A DNA stretch of 54,074 bases from assembly GCA_028821475.1 (NCBI GenBank), contig JAPPGB010000050.1:32912-86985 (forward strand). The letters run 5' to 3'. The stretch comes from Spirochaetaceae bacterium. GTDB taxonomy: Bacteria > Spirochaetota > Spirochaetia > SZUA-6 > Bin103. The notes beneath the pieces were generated by a model that saw nothing but the letters and a program-made list of their open reading frames with translations, was not told the origin of the DNA and did not search any database. Made by a program: the position numbers and the translations under genes. Below are positions 11,742 to 19,150 of this stretch, in pieces (the first letter of the stretch is position 1; the number at the start of each line of letters is the position of its first letter).

Positions 11742-13544
11742 CTACCCGAGCTGTTCGAGTTGCTCCACCAGGGAGCCGAACACGCGTAGCGCCTGCTCGA
11801 CCGGCGCCGGACTGCTCATGTCGACGCCGGCGAGTTGCAGCGACTCCAGGGGGTAGCGCGAGCCGCCGGAGCGCAGAAACCCCATGTACTGTTCGCGCTC
11901 CGCGGCGCCGCCGGCCAGCACGCGCTCGGCCAGGGTGACCGCGGCCGCCAGCCCGGTGGCGTACTTGTAGACGTAGAACGCGTTGTAGAAGTGGGGGATG
12001 CGCAATCCCTCCAGGTCGCTCAGCTCCTCCAGCACCATCTGGTCGCCGAAGTAGCGCTCCAGGAGTTGCCGGTAGGTGGTGCGCAGCGAGTCCACGGTGA
12101 GCGGTTCGCCCTGCTCGGCCATGCGGTGGGTAAGGTGCTCGAACTCGGCGAACATGGTCTGCCGGTAGATGGTGGCGATGATGTCGTCCACCTGCTTGCC
12201 GACCAGGTAGGCCTTCATTTCGCGCGTTTCGGCGCGTTCCATCAGGTAGTGGAACAGGAGCTGCTCGTTGAAGGTGGATGCCACCTCCGCCTCGAAGATG
12301 CTGTAGCTGTAGTGCTGGATCGGGTTGTGGCGTACGCTGTTCCAGGAGTGCATGGAGTGTCCGGCCTCGTGGGCGAGGGTGAACACGTCGCGCAGCACGT
12401 CTTCCTTGTAGTTCATGAGGATGTAGGGATCGCCGACGAACGAGCCGGAGGAGAACGCGCCGGAGCGCTTGCCCTTGTTCTCGTAGCGGTCCACCCAGCC
12501 GCCCAGGAGGCCGGCGCGCAGGGTGCCGCGGTAGTGGTCGCCGAGCGGGGCGAGGGCGTCGATGACCACGTCCACCGCCTGGTCGTAGGTGTGGTGCACG
12601 CGCACGTCCGCGGTCAGCGGCACGTACACGTCGTAGTGGCGCAGCTCGTCCACGCCGAGGATGCGGCGTCGCAGGCCGTAGTAGGCGTGCAACTGGGCCA
12701 GGTTGTCGTGCACGGCGGCGACCAGGTTGTCGTACACCGCGGTGTCCACGCGGTCCGGAAACAGCGCCGCCTCCCGCGCCGACGGGTAGCCCCGCACCTT
12801 GGCGCGGTAGATGTCCAACTGCACGCTGCCGCCGTACAGGGCAGCCAGGGTGTTCTTGTGCTGCTCGAAGTGGCCGTAGAACTGCCGGTAGGCGCGCCGC
12901 CGCACGTCGCGGTCCGGGTTGATCATGAACTGCGACCAGGACGACTGGCTGAGCGCCACCGGTCCGTCGGGCGTATCCACGGTGCCGAAGTCCAGGTCGA
13001 CGTCGGTGAGCGCCGCGAACGCCTTGCGCGCCGTCTGGTTGGCCTCGATCTGCATCGCCAGCAGCCGTTCCTGCTCCGCCGCCAGGACGTGCGGCTTGAA
13101 GCGCAGCAGCTTGCGCAGCGAAATGGCGAACTCGGCGAGCGATACGTCGGCCAGGAACTGCTCCATCACGGCGTCGGGGATCGCCTGGATTTCCGGGGTG
13201 ACGTAGCTCTTCTCCGCCTCGGCGCGGCTGGCCACGTTCAGGTAGCGCGCGAAGCGGCCCTGGTTGTCGCTGTCGCCGGCGTCCTCACTGGTGCGCAGCA
13301 TGGCGTAGTAGCCGACCCGTTCGTCGAGCATCTCCAGCTCGTTCAGGAACTCCAAGCAGGCGCGCAGGTTGGCCGCGGACTCGCCGAGCGTGCCCTTGAA
13401 GGCGGCGATGCGCGGCACCATCTCCTGGTACTCCTTCAGGCCCTGGTCCCAGGCGTCCTCGGCCGGGAACAGCTTGCCGAGGTCCCACCGGTCGGCGGCG
13501 GGAATCAGGCTGCGTTCCGGGATTGCAGTAGTCGTTTCGGCCAT
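11742..13544 (-). CDS. pepF: Oligoendopeptidase F (M3 metallopeptidase)
   Basis: A 600-residue M3B-family zinc oligopeptidase, a cytoplasmic enzyme that trims short peptides. The zinc motif HEAGH lies in TLAHEAGHSMHSW near residue 387, followed by the glutamate-bearing segment SIFEAEVASTFNE about 27 residues later, as in PepF. The N-terminal helical lobe (RSLIPAADRWDLGKLFP) is also typical. Its ATG at 13544 lies 3 bp after the stop of the Gfo/Idh oxidoreductase gene, so the two form a short operon. The 11475-11741 gap to the convergent cobQ is very GC-rich and holds no recognisable gene. Confidence 0.95.
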   Translation of the reverse strand: MAETTTAIPERSLIPAADRWDLGKLFPAEDAWDQGLKEYQEMVPRIAAFKGTLGESAANLRACLEFLNELEMLDERVGYYAMLRTSEDAGDSDNQGRFARYLNVASRAEAEKSYVTPEIQAIPDAVMEQFLADVSLAEFAISLRKLLRFKPHVLAAEQERLLAMQIEANQTARKAFAALTDVDLDFGTVDTPDGPVALSQSSWSQFMINPDRDVRRRAYRQFYGHFEQHKNTLAALYGGSVQLDIYRAKVRGYPSAREAALFPDRVDTAVYDNLVAAVHDNLAQLHAYYGLRRRILGVDELRHYDVYVPLTADVRVHHTYDQAVDVVIDALAPLGDHYRGTLRAGLLGGWVDRYENKGKRSGAFSSGSFVGDPYILMNYKEDVLRDVFTLAHEAGHSMHSWNSVRHNPIQHYSYSIFEAEVASTFNEQLLFHYLMERAETREMKAYLVGKQVDDIIATIYRQTMFAEFEHLTHRMAEQGEPLTVDSLRTTYRQLLERYFGDQMVLEELSDLEGLRIPHFYNAFYVYKYATGLAAAVTLAERVLAGGAAEREQYMGFLRSGGSRYPLESLQLAGVDMSSPAPVEQALRVFGSLVEQLEQLG

Positions 13545-13547
13545 GGC

Positions 13548-14600
13548 TCAGGATACCTCCACCCAGGCGTCGCGGTCGGATGACGCGTACACCGCTTCGA
13601 ACAGCGCCACGGCGCGGCGCCCCTCGCGCCCGTCGCACTGCAGGCCGGTGCCGTGGTGCAGCGCGCTCACCACGTCGGCGAAGATGTTGTCCGGAACGGC
13701 AGGCGGTGCCGGGTAGGCGTTCAGATCGCCCGGCTCCGCCATTGCCCCCGCCTCCCCGCGGAACGCGTCGGCGCCGCTGCGCTGTTCCTCCGGCAGGTGA
13801 CGGAAGTCGACCACGCCGTCGCTGTCGTTCCATGTGAGCGTGCCCCAGCGCCCGCTGAAGGTCAGCTCGGAGCCGATGTGCGGGAAGCTGCACGTGGTGG
13901 TGAGCACCGAGCCGACGGCGCCGCTCTTGAACTGGATCACCGCGGCGGCGCCGTCCTCGGTCTGGATGTCGTGGCCGTAGGTACCGCGCCGCCCCACGAC
14001 GCGCTGCGGATCGCCCGCCCACCACAGCAGCAGGTCCAGGAAGTGCACCGCCTGGTTGGCCAGCGAGCCGCCCTCGGTGTCGAGCCGGCTGCGCCAACTC
14101 GCCGGATACCCGGAGTCGTAGTAGGACTGCGCCCGGTACCACTTCATGCGCAGATCGGCCAGCAGCAGGTCGCCGATGGCGCCGGCGTCGAGCGCGGCCT
14201 TGACGCGCTGGTTGTGCGGCCGGAAGCGCTGCTCGAAGTCGACCGCCAGCAGGAGGCCGCGCGACTGCGCCTCGTGGATCGCCGCATCGCAGGCCGCGGT
14301 GGTGATGTCCATCGGCTTGGTCATGCACACGTGCTTGCCGGCGCGCAGCGCCTGTACCGCCATGCCGGCATGCGAGCCGCTCGGCGTCCACAGGCCGACC
14401 GCGTCCACGTCGTCGCGGGCGAGCAGCTCGTCGTAGCTGGCCACCCAGGGCACGCCCCAGGCGCGCTCTGCCTCACGCCCGCGCTCCTCCGACAGGTCGC
14501 ACACCGCCGCCAGCTCCGCGCCCGGAGTCTGCCGGCACACCTCCGAGCGCCCCTTGCCCATTCCGAGTCCTACGATCGCGAACCGGACCGATTTCGCCAT
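13548..14600 (-). CDS. Gfo/Idh/MocA-family NAD(P)-dependent oxidoreductase
   Basis: A 350-residue sugar or cyclitol dehydrogenase-like protein. The Rossmann motif is at the very start (FAIVGLGMGKG). The family signature around the catalytic Lys is HVCMTKPMDITTAACD near residue 95 (the usual EKP is TKP here). A beta-sheet C-terminal domain follows. The ATG at 14600 is preceded by AAAGGAGAG at good spacing, so I prefer it over an upstream ATG at 14660 that lacks a site. It is the first gene of a pair with pepF. The exact substrate cannot be inferred. Confidence 0.87.
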   Translation of the reverse strand: MAKSVRFAIVGLGMGKGRSEVCRQTPGAELAAVCDLSEERGREAERAWGVPWVASYDELLARDDVDAVGLWTPSGSHAGMAVQALRAGKHVCMTKPMDITTAACDAAIHEAQSRGLLLAVDFEQRFRPHNQRVKAALDAGAIGDLLLADLRMKWYRAQSYYDSGYPASWRSRLDTEGGSLANQAVHFLDLLLWWAGDPQRVVGRRGTYGHDIQTEDGAAAVIQFKSGAVGSVLTTTCSFPHIGSELTFSGRWGTLTWNDSDGVVDFRHLPEEQRSGADAFRGEAGAMAEPGDLNAYPAPPAVPDNIFADVVSALHHGTGLQCDGREGRRAVALFEAVYASSDRDAWVEVS

Positions 14601-14760
14601 GCTCTCTCCTTTGCTCCACCCGTAGTGTAGCTTGAATCGTGGCTCGATTATCCACGGCACGCGGACGCGTGCGCGGCGTTACTTGACCGAACGGTCAACC
14701 AAGCGCACATTGCGGCCAAGCCGGCTTCTCCGGCCGCAATTCGCGATTGAGGAGCACAGG

Positions 14761-15096
14761 ATGCAGAAGTATCTCGTAATCTACCACGCGCCGCCGGCGG
14801 CGTTCGACAAGATGAAGGACGCGACGCCGGAACAGATGAAGGCGGGCATGGAGCCCTGGATCAAGTGGGCCGAGCGCTGCGGAGAGGGGCTGGTGGACCT
14901 CGGCGCCCCGCTGGGCGTCGGCCGCAAGATCACCCCGGCGGGCACCTTGCCGAGCGACAAGGAGGTCGTCGGGTACTCGATTCTGCAGGCGGAGAACGCG
15001 GACGCCGCGCATGCGCTGCTGCAGGGCCATCCTCACCTGGAATGGGAGGAAGGCTGCGAGATCGAGGTGCACGAGTCCCAGGCGTTACCGTCGTAG
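14761..15096 (+). CDS. YCII-related domain protein
   Basis: A 111-residue ferredoxin-like-fold protein of the YCII type. It has the opening YLVIYHAPPAAFDKM, the middle VVGYSILQAENADAAHALL and the final HPHLEWEEGCEIEVHE, which follow the family pattern. Such proteins are small soluble enzymes or domains with poorly known function. The ATG at 14761 has the Shine-Dalgarno GAGGAG eight bases upstream. It is a single gene divergent from the Gfo/Idh gene. Confidence 0.8.
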   Translation: MQKYLVIYHAPPAAFDKMKDATPEQMKAGMEPWIKWAERCGEGLVDLGAPLGVGRKITPAGTLPSDKEVVGYSILQAENADAAHALLQGHPHLEWEEGCEIEVHESQALPS

Positions 15097-15105
15097 CCGG
15101 TTCGA

Positions 15106-15137
15106 AGACGCAGCGCAGACGCAGCGCAGACGCAGCG
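15106..15137. repeat. Short 11-bp tandem repeat (about 2.9 copies)
   Basis: The unit AGACGCAGCGC occurs nearly three times head to tail just after the YCII gene stop. The rest of the 15097-15432 gap shows no gene that I can support, only a hairpin near 15370. Confidence 0.7.
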
Positions 15138-15357
15138 TGGTGACGGACGCCAGCGTCCCGATCCGCGTCTTCCGCATCGCCATGAAGTCGCGCTGGGCGC
15201 GGTAATCGGCCGGTTTCAGCGGAAGTGCGAGGGCTCCCTCCGGTTCGGCGCTGCGTGGCTAATTCAATCGGCGACCGCGATCACGGGCGGTGCCGCCCGG
15301 TCCAAGTAGCGCTCGCCCACCCGCCTGCGCCGCATCGCCGGCGTGCCACAGGATCCG

Positions 15358-15383
15358 GTAGCGACAACGTCGCTCGTCGCTAC
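15358..15383 (-). terminator. Hairpin downstream of the first ABC importer operon
   Basis: Perfect 8-bp arms GTAGCGAC and GTCGCTAC enclose a 10-base loop, about 50 bp after the last permease gene. No T run follows on either side, so termination is only suggested by position. Confidence 0.3.
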
Positions 15384-15432
15384 AGGCACCGGGCGCGTTC
15401 CGGGCGGGGGCAGGGCCGGGCCGGCGCCGTGG

Positions 15433-16326
15433 TCAGCCCTTGACGGAGCCGATCATGGCGCCCTTGACGAAGTACTTCTGCAGGAAGGGGTAGAGCAGCA
15501 GGATCGGCACCGTGGCCACCACCGTGGTGGCGAACTTGATGGTGTCGGCGATGTTCTCGTGGTCGCCCATCGAACCGGCGTCGCCGCCGGCCATCATGGT
15601 GTCGGCGGAGTTGGCGATAAGGATCTCGCGCAGAATGAGCGCGATCGGGAACTTGATGCGGTCGCGCAGGAAGATCATCACGTAGAAGTAGCCGTTCCAG
15701 CGGCTGACGCCGTAGAACAGCACCATGGTCGCGACCACCGGCGCGGCCACCGGCAGGATGATCCGGAACAGCACGGTGAAGTCGTTGGCGCCGTCGATCT
15801 TGGCTGACTCCTCCAGGCTGTCGGGGATGGTGGTGAAGTAGGTGCGCATGATGATCATGTTGTACGCGCTGATGGCGAACGCCAGGATCACCGACCAGTG
15901 GCTGTTGAGCAGCCCGAGCCCGCGCACCGTCAGGTAGAACGGCACCAGGCCGCGCTCGAACAGCAGCGTGACCACCGCCATGATCATGAGCACCGGCTTC
16001 CAGTACACGTTGCGGCGCGACAGCACGTAGGCGGCGAAGCTGGTCAGCAGGATGTTGACCGTGGTGCCCACCACCACCAGGTGGATCGAGTTCAGGAAGC
16101 CGCGCACCACCAGCGGATTGTTGAACACCAAGCGGTACGCGGCACCGCTGAACCCGAGCGGCGCGGCCAGCGGGCCGGTGTGCGCCATCAGCAGGTTGCC
16201 CTCGCTGACCGAAGCCACGAACACGTAGTAGAGTGGATACAGCATGGTGACGCACAGCATCGCCAGGAACAGGGCGTTGCAGGTGTCGAACACCACGCTG
16301 CCGGTGGAACGCTTGTGCAAAGCCAT
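15433..16326 (-). CDS. Carbohydrate ABC importer permease (YtcP/LplC type)
   Basis: A 297-residue inner-membrane permease with six predicted helices. The EAA loop that docks the ATPase is at about 188-205 (TIPDSLEESAKIDGANDF), and the protein ends in the usual AMIGSVKG-type tail. This subfamily pairs with an LplB-type permease to import oligosaccharides. It is the third and last gene of the operon, 9 bp after the LplB-type gene. No ATPase gene accompanies it. Confidence 0.9.
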   Translation of the reverse strand: MALHKRSTGSVVFDTCNALFLAMLCVTMLYPLYYVFVASVSEGNLLMAHTGPLAAPLGFSGAAYRLVFNNPLVVRGFLNSIHLVVVGTTVNILLTSFAAYVLSRRNVYWKPVLMIMAVVTLLFERGLVPFYLTVRGLGLLNSHWSVILAFAISAYNMIIMRTYFTTIPDSLEESAKIDGANDFTVLFRIILPVAAPVVATMVLFYGVSRWNGYFYVMIFLRDRIKFPIALILREILIANSADTMMAGGDAGSMGDHENIADTIKFATTVVATVPILLLYPFLQKYFVKGAMIGSVKG

Positions 16327-16335
16327 CGCAGCGAC

Positions 16336-17307
16336 CTACCAGAGACTCGTCTCGTTGACGCGGCGGCTGATCCAGTTGGCCAGTACCACCAGCGCCAGGT
16401 TGATGAGCGAGTTGAACAGGCCCACGGCGGTGCCGTAGCTCCAACTGAAGTCCAGCAACCCCTTGCGGTACACGAACGTGGAGATTACGTCGGCGGTCTC
16501 GTAGATCGACGAGTTGTACAGCAGGATGATCTTCTCGTGCCCGACGGTCATGAGGTTGCCCAGCCGCAGGATCAGCAACACGACGATGGTCGGGGCGATG
16601 GAGGGCACGGTGATGTGCCGCAACTGGCGGAAGCGGCCGGCGCCGTCGATGGTGGCGGCCTCGTAGAGCTGCGGATCGATCGCCGACAGCGCCGCCAGGT
16701 AGATGATGCTGCCCCAGCCCACCTCCTGCCAGATGTCGCTGCCGATGTAGAAGCTGCGGAAGTAGCGCGGATCCTGAAAGAAGGAGATCGGTTCGGCGCC
16801 GAACCAGCCGCGCAGGTCGTTGAACAGGCCACCGCTCTGCGAGAACTCCAGCAGCAGGCCGCACACCACCACCAGCGAGATGAAGTGCGGGAGGTAGGTG
16901 AGGCTCTGCACCGAGCGCCTGAACGGGGTCGAACGGACCTCGTTGATCAGCAGGGCCAGAATGATCGGCGCCGGAAAGCCCCAGAGAAGGCTCAGCACGC
17001 TGAGCAGGATGGTGTTGCGAATGATCCGGAATGCGAAGTAGGACTGGAAGAAATCCTCGAAGTACTTGAACCCTACCCAAGGGCTCCCGAAGATGCCGAG
17101 CGCGGGCGTGAACCGTTTGAACGAGATCACCAGCCCGAACATCGGCGCGTAGTAGAAGATCAGGAAGAACGCCACCACCGGCACCGCCATCAGGTAGATG
17201 CTGCGGTTGCGCAGGAAGTCCTTCTTCAGCATGCGGCCATAGCCGGCGCCGAGGAACCGCGGGCGCGCCAGTGGCTCGGGCGCTACCGTACTCTCGCGTT
17301 GTGCCAT
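16336..17307 (-). CDS. Carbohydrate ABC importer permease (LplB type)
   Basis: A 323-residue LplB-like permease with a first helix at about 28-48 (SIYLMAVPVVAFFLIFYYAP) and the following GLVISFKRF segment. The EAA loop is at about 220-240 (IDPQLYEAATIDGAGRF), and the C-terminus ANWISRRVNETSLW is typical. I chose the ATG at 17307 because it has GGGAGAT eight bases upstream; the frame is open to 17394 without a better site. It partners the YtcP-type permease just downstream and the binding protein upstream. Confidence 0.9.
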   Translation of the reverse strand: MAQRESTVAPEPLARPRFLGAGYGRMLKKDFLRNRSIYLMAVPVVAFFLIFYYAPMFGLVISFKRFTPALGIFGSPWVGFKYFEDFFQSYFAFRIIRNTILLSVLSLLWGFPAPIILALLINEVRSTPFRRSVQSLTYLPHFISLVVVCGLLLEFSQSGGLFNDLRGWFGAEPISFFQDPRYFRSFYIGSDIWQEVGWGSIIYLAALSAIDPQLYEAATIDGAGRFRQLRHITVPSIAPTIVVLLILRLGNLMTVGHEKIILLYNSSIYETADVISTFVYRKGLLDFSWSYGTAVGLFNSLINLALVVLANWISRRVNETSLW

Positions 17308-17332
17308 CGCGTCATCTCCCAACCGCAACCAG

Positions 17333-17361
17333 AAGCGGCCCGGCATCTCACCGGGCCGCTT
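17333..17361 (-). promoter_or_regulatory. Intercistronic hairpin between binding-protein and permease genes
   Basis: Perfect 11-bp arms (AAGCGGCCCGG and its complement) enclose a 7-base loop in the 99-bp gap between the binding-protein stop and the LplB start. No T run follows. In position and form it resembles the stem-loops that protect binding-protein mRNA or reduce read-through in ABC operons, which would give more binding protein than permease. That role is inferred. Confidence 0.55.
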
Positions 17362-17406
17362 GCGTAGTATCTCAACTGAAGCCGGTGCGCCCAATTGACG
17401 CGGGCG

Positions 17407-18993
17407 TCAGCGGGCGTTGTACCTCTCCAGGCCCGCCTGCTTGATCTCGATGGCGCGCTCGATGCCCATCCGCTCCAGCCGGTCCTGGAATGCGCCGAAG
17501 TTGTCCAGCGGCTCCTGGCCGGTGATGAACTTCACGAACATCTCCTCCACGTAGGTCTCGATGTCGCTCATCATCTCGGCCAGCTCCTCGGCTTCCTCCG
17601 GAGTCGCGGTTACCGCCGGCAGCATGTGCCTGGCGGCATCGGTCTGGCCCCAGATGACCACCGCGTCACGCTGTTGTGGGCGCCGCGCGTACTGGTACAT
17701 GTAGCGCCGGTCCTGCACGATCGGGCCGCTGTAGAAGGAGCGGGTGTACAACCCGCCCATCTGCGACAGCGTTCTGCCCTCGGGATCGCTGTTCATGACG
17801 TCGGTGTACACCGGCCAGTTTTCGCCCTCGAACCCCGGGTAGTCGGTCGACCAGGCGAAGCTCTCGCCCTCCAGGCCGAAGTTGAACAGGATGTGGCCCT
17901 CTTCACCGTACGCGAAGTCGGCGAACTCCGCCGCCAGCTCGACGTCGCGCGCCTGGGTGGTCACCGCCATGCCGCTGCCGCGCACCGGATTGTCACGCTG
18001 CCCGAAGAACGGGGTGTCGCCCTTGTTGATCACCGGGTAGGGGGCGGCCACGATGTCGAACGTGCCCTCGCCGCCGTTGGCGTCCAGGTAGGCGCCGATG
18101 CCGGAGCCGGTGTAGGAGGTCCAGGCGCCGGTGTCGCCGTTGAGGATCTTGGCGTTGAAGGTGTTGCGCTCGTTGCTGAAGAACTCGGGGTCCACCAGGC
18201 CGCGGTCGAACCAGTCCTTGAAGAACGCCAGGAAGTCTCCGAACGAGTCCTCGTACGGGCCGAAGCGCACGGTGCCCCGGCCGTCCTGGTGGAAGCTCCA
18301 GGTGGTGCCGAACGGCTGGATGAAGGCGTTGCCGGGACCGTTGATGCCGCGCCCGCGGCGGAAGTTGGTGAACGTGAGCGGGTACTCGACCAGACCCTCC
18401 GATTTCATGGAGGAGAGCACGTTGTCCCACTCGGCGAGCGTCTCGGGCACCTCCAGGCCGAGCTGGTCGAGCCAGTCCGCGCGCAGTTGCGGTCCGAAGA
18501 ACACCATCAGGTAGTCGTCGCCGCGAATGAACGGAAACATGTAGTGGGTACCGCTGTCGGTCTTGGCGGCCTTCAGCCAATCGGGGTGCCTGGCGTACAG
18601 CGCGCTCAGGTGGGGAGCGTGGTTGGCGATCAGGTCGTTCAGGCGGATGATGACGCCGTCCGAGATCGCCTTCTCCGGACCGCCGGGATACTCGGTGGGC
18701 CACCTGGTGTAGATCATGTCCGGCAGGTCGTTGGACGCGATCATCAGGTTGAACGCTTCCCGTTCCTGGCCCTGGGCCGGGTGGATGAAGGTGACGTCGA
18801 TGCCGGTGCGGTGCATCACCTCCTGGTAGAGCGGCGTTTCCGCGAGGTTCGCCACCGAGACCGAAGCGTTATGCCACAGCCCCTCCCAGATGGTGAGTTC
18901 CCTTGATCCCTCGGCGGTGGCTTCTTCCGACGGGGACGCGAACACCAGGCCGGCGGCGCCGAGCGCCACTGCCACGAAAAACACTCTCTTCAT
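17407..18993 (-). CDS. Extracellular sugar-binding protein of ABC importer 1
   Basis: A 528-residue periplasmic binding protein of the LplA/YtcQ group. The signal peptide covers about residues 1-20 (MKRVFFVAVALGAAGLVFAS) and continues into an acidic linker, PSEEATAEGS. There is no lipobox Cys, so it is probably a soluble periplasmic protein. The mature part begins with LTIWEGLWHNASVS and includes LPDMIYTRWP, typical of these proteins. The ATG at 18993 has a full AGGAGG eight bases upstream. It is the first gene of the importer operon and lies directly downstream of the AraC-type regulator gene, on the same strand. Confidence 0.9.
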   Translation of the reverse strand: MKRVFFVAVALGAAGLVFASPSEEATAEGSRELTIWEGLWHNASVSVANLAETPLYQEVMHRTGIDVTFIHPAQGQEREAFNLMIASNDLPDMIYTRWPTEYPGGPEKAISDGVIIRLNDLIANHAPHLSALYARHPDWLKAAKTDSGTHYMFPFIRGDDYLMVFFGPQLRADWLDQLGLEVPETLAEWDNVLSSMKSEGLVEYPLTFTNFRRGRGINGPGNAFIQPFGTTWSFHQDGRGTVRFGPYEDSFGDFLAFFKDWFDRGLVDPEFFSNERNTFNAKILNGDTGAWTSYTGSGIGAYLDANGGEGTFDIVAAPYPVINKGDTPFFGQRDNPVRGSGMAVTTQARDVELAAEFADFAYGEEGHILFNFGLEGESFAWSTDYPGFEGENWPVYTDVMNSDPEGRTLSQMGGLYTRSFYSGPIVQDRRYMYQYARRPQQRDAVVIWGQTDAARHMLPAVTATPEEAEELAEMMSDIETYVEEMFVKFITGQEPLDNFGAFQDRLERMGIERAIEIKQAGLERYNAR

Positions 18994-19077
18994 GATGTGT
19001 GCCTCCTGAAAGTGTGGAATGGTCCATCGTCCGGCTCCTGCGGCGGCTCGTAAATCGCAACCTGGGCACCTCCGTCT

Positions 19078-19104
19078 TCGAATGGCGACATCCGCATATC
19101 GAAT
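19078..19104. promoter_or_regulatory. Candidate AraC-type operator: direct repeat with 21-bp period
   Basis: TCGAAT occurs at 19078-19083 and again at 19099-19104, exactly 21 bp apart, about 85 bp upstream of the binding-protein start. Two helical turns is the usual half-site spacing for AraC-family regulators, and one is encoded immediately upstream. Six-base repeats can arise by chance, so this is tentative. Confidence 0.3.
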
Positions 19105-19150
19105 CCCGCACGTCCGTCGCCGATTGCGCATGGATGAACAGGATTGAAGG

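Noticed and set aside
15106-15137. Possible CRISPR array
   Set aside because: Three 11-bp tandem units without spacers are not an array. I found no repeat-spacer structure anywhere in the window.
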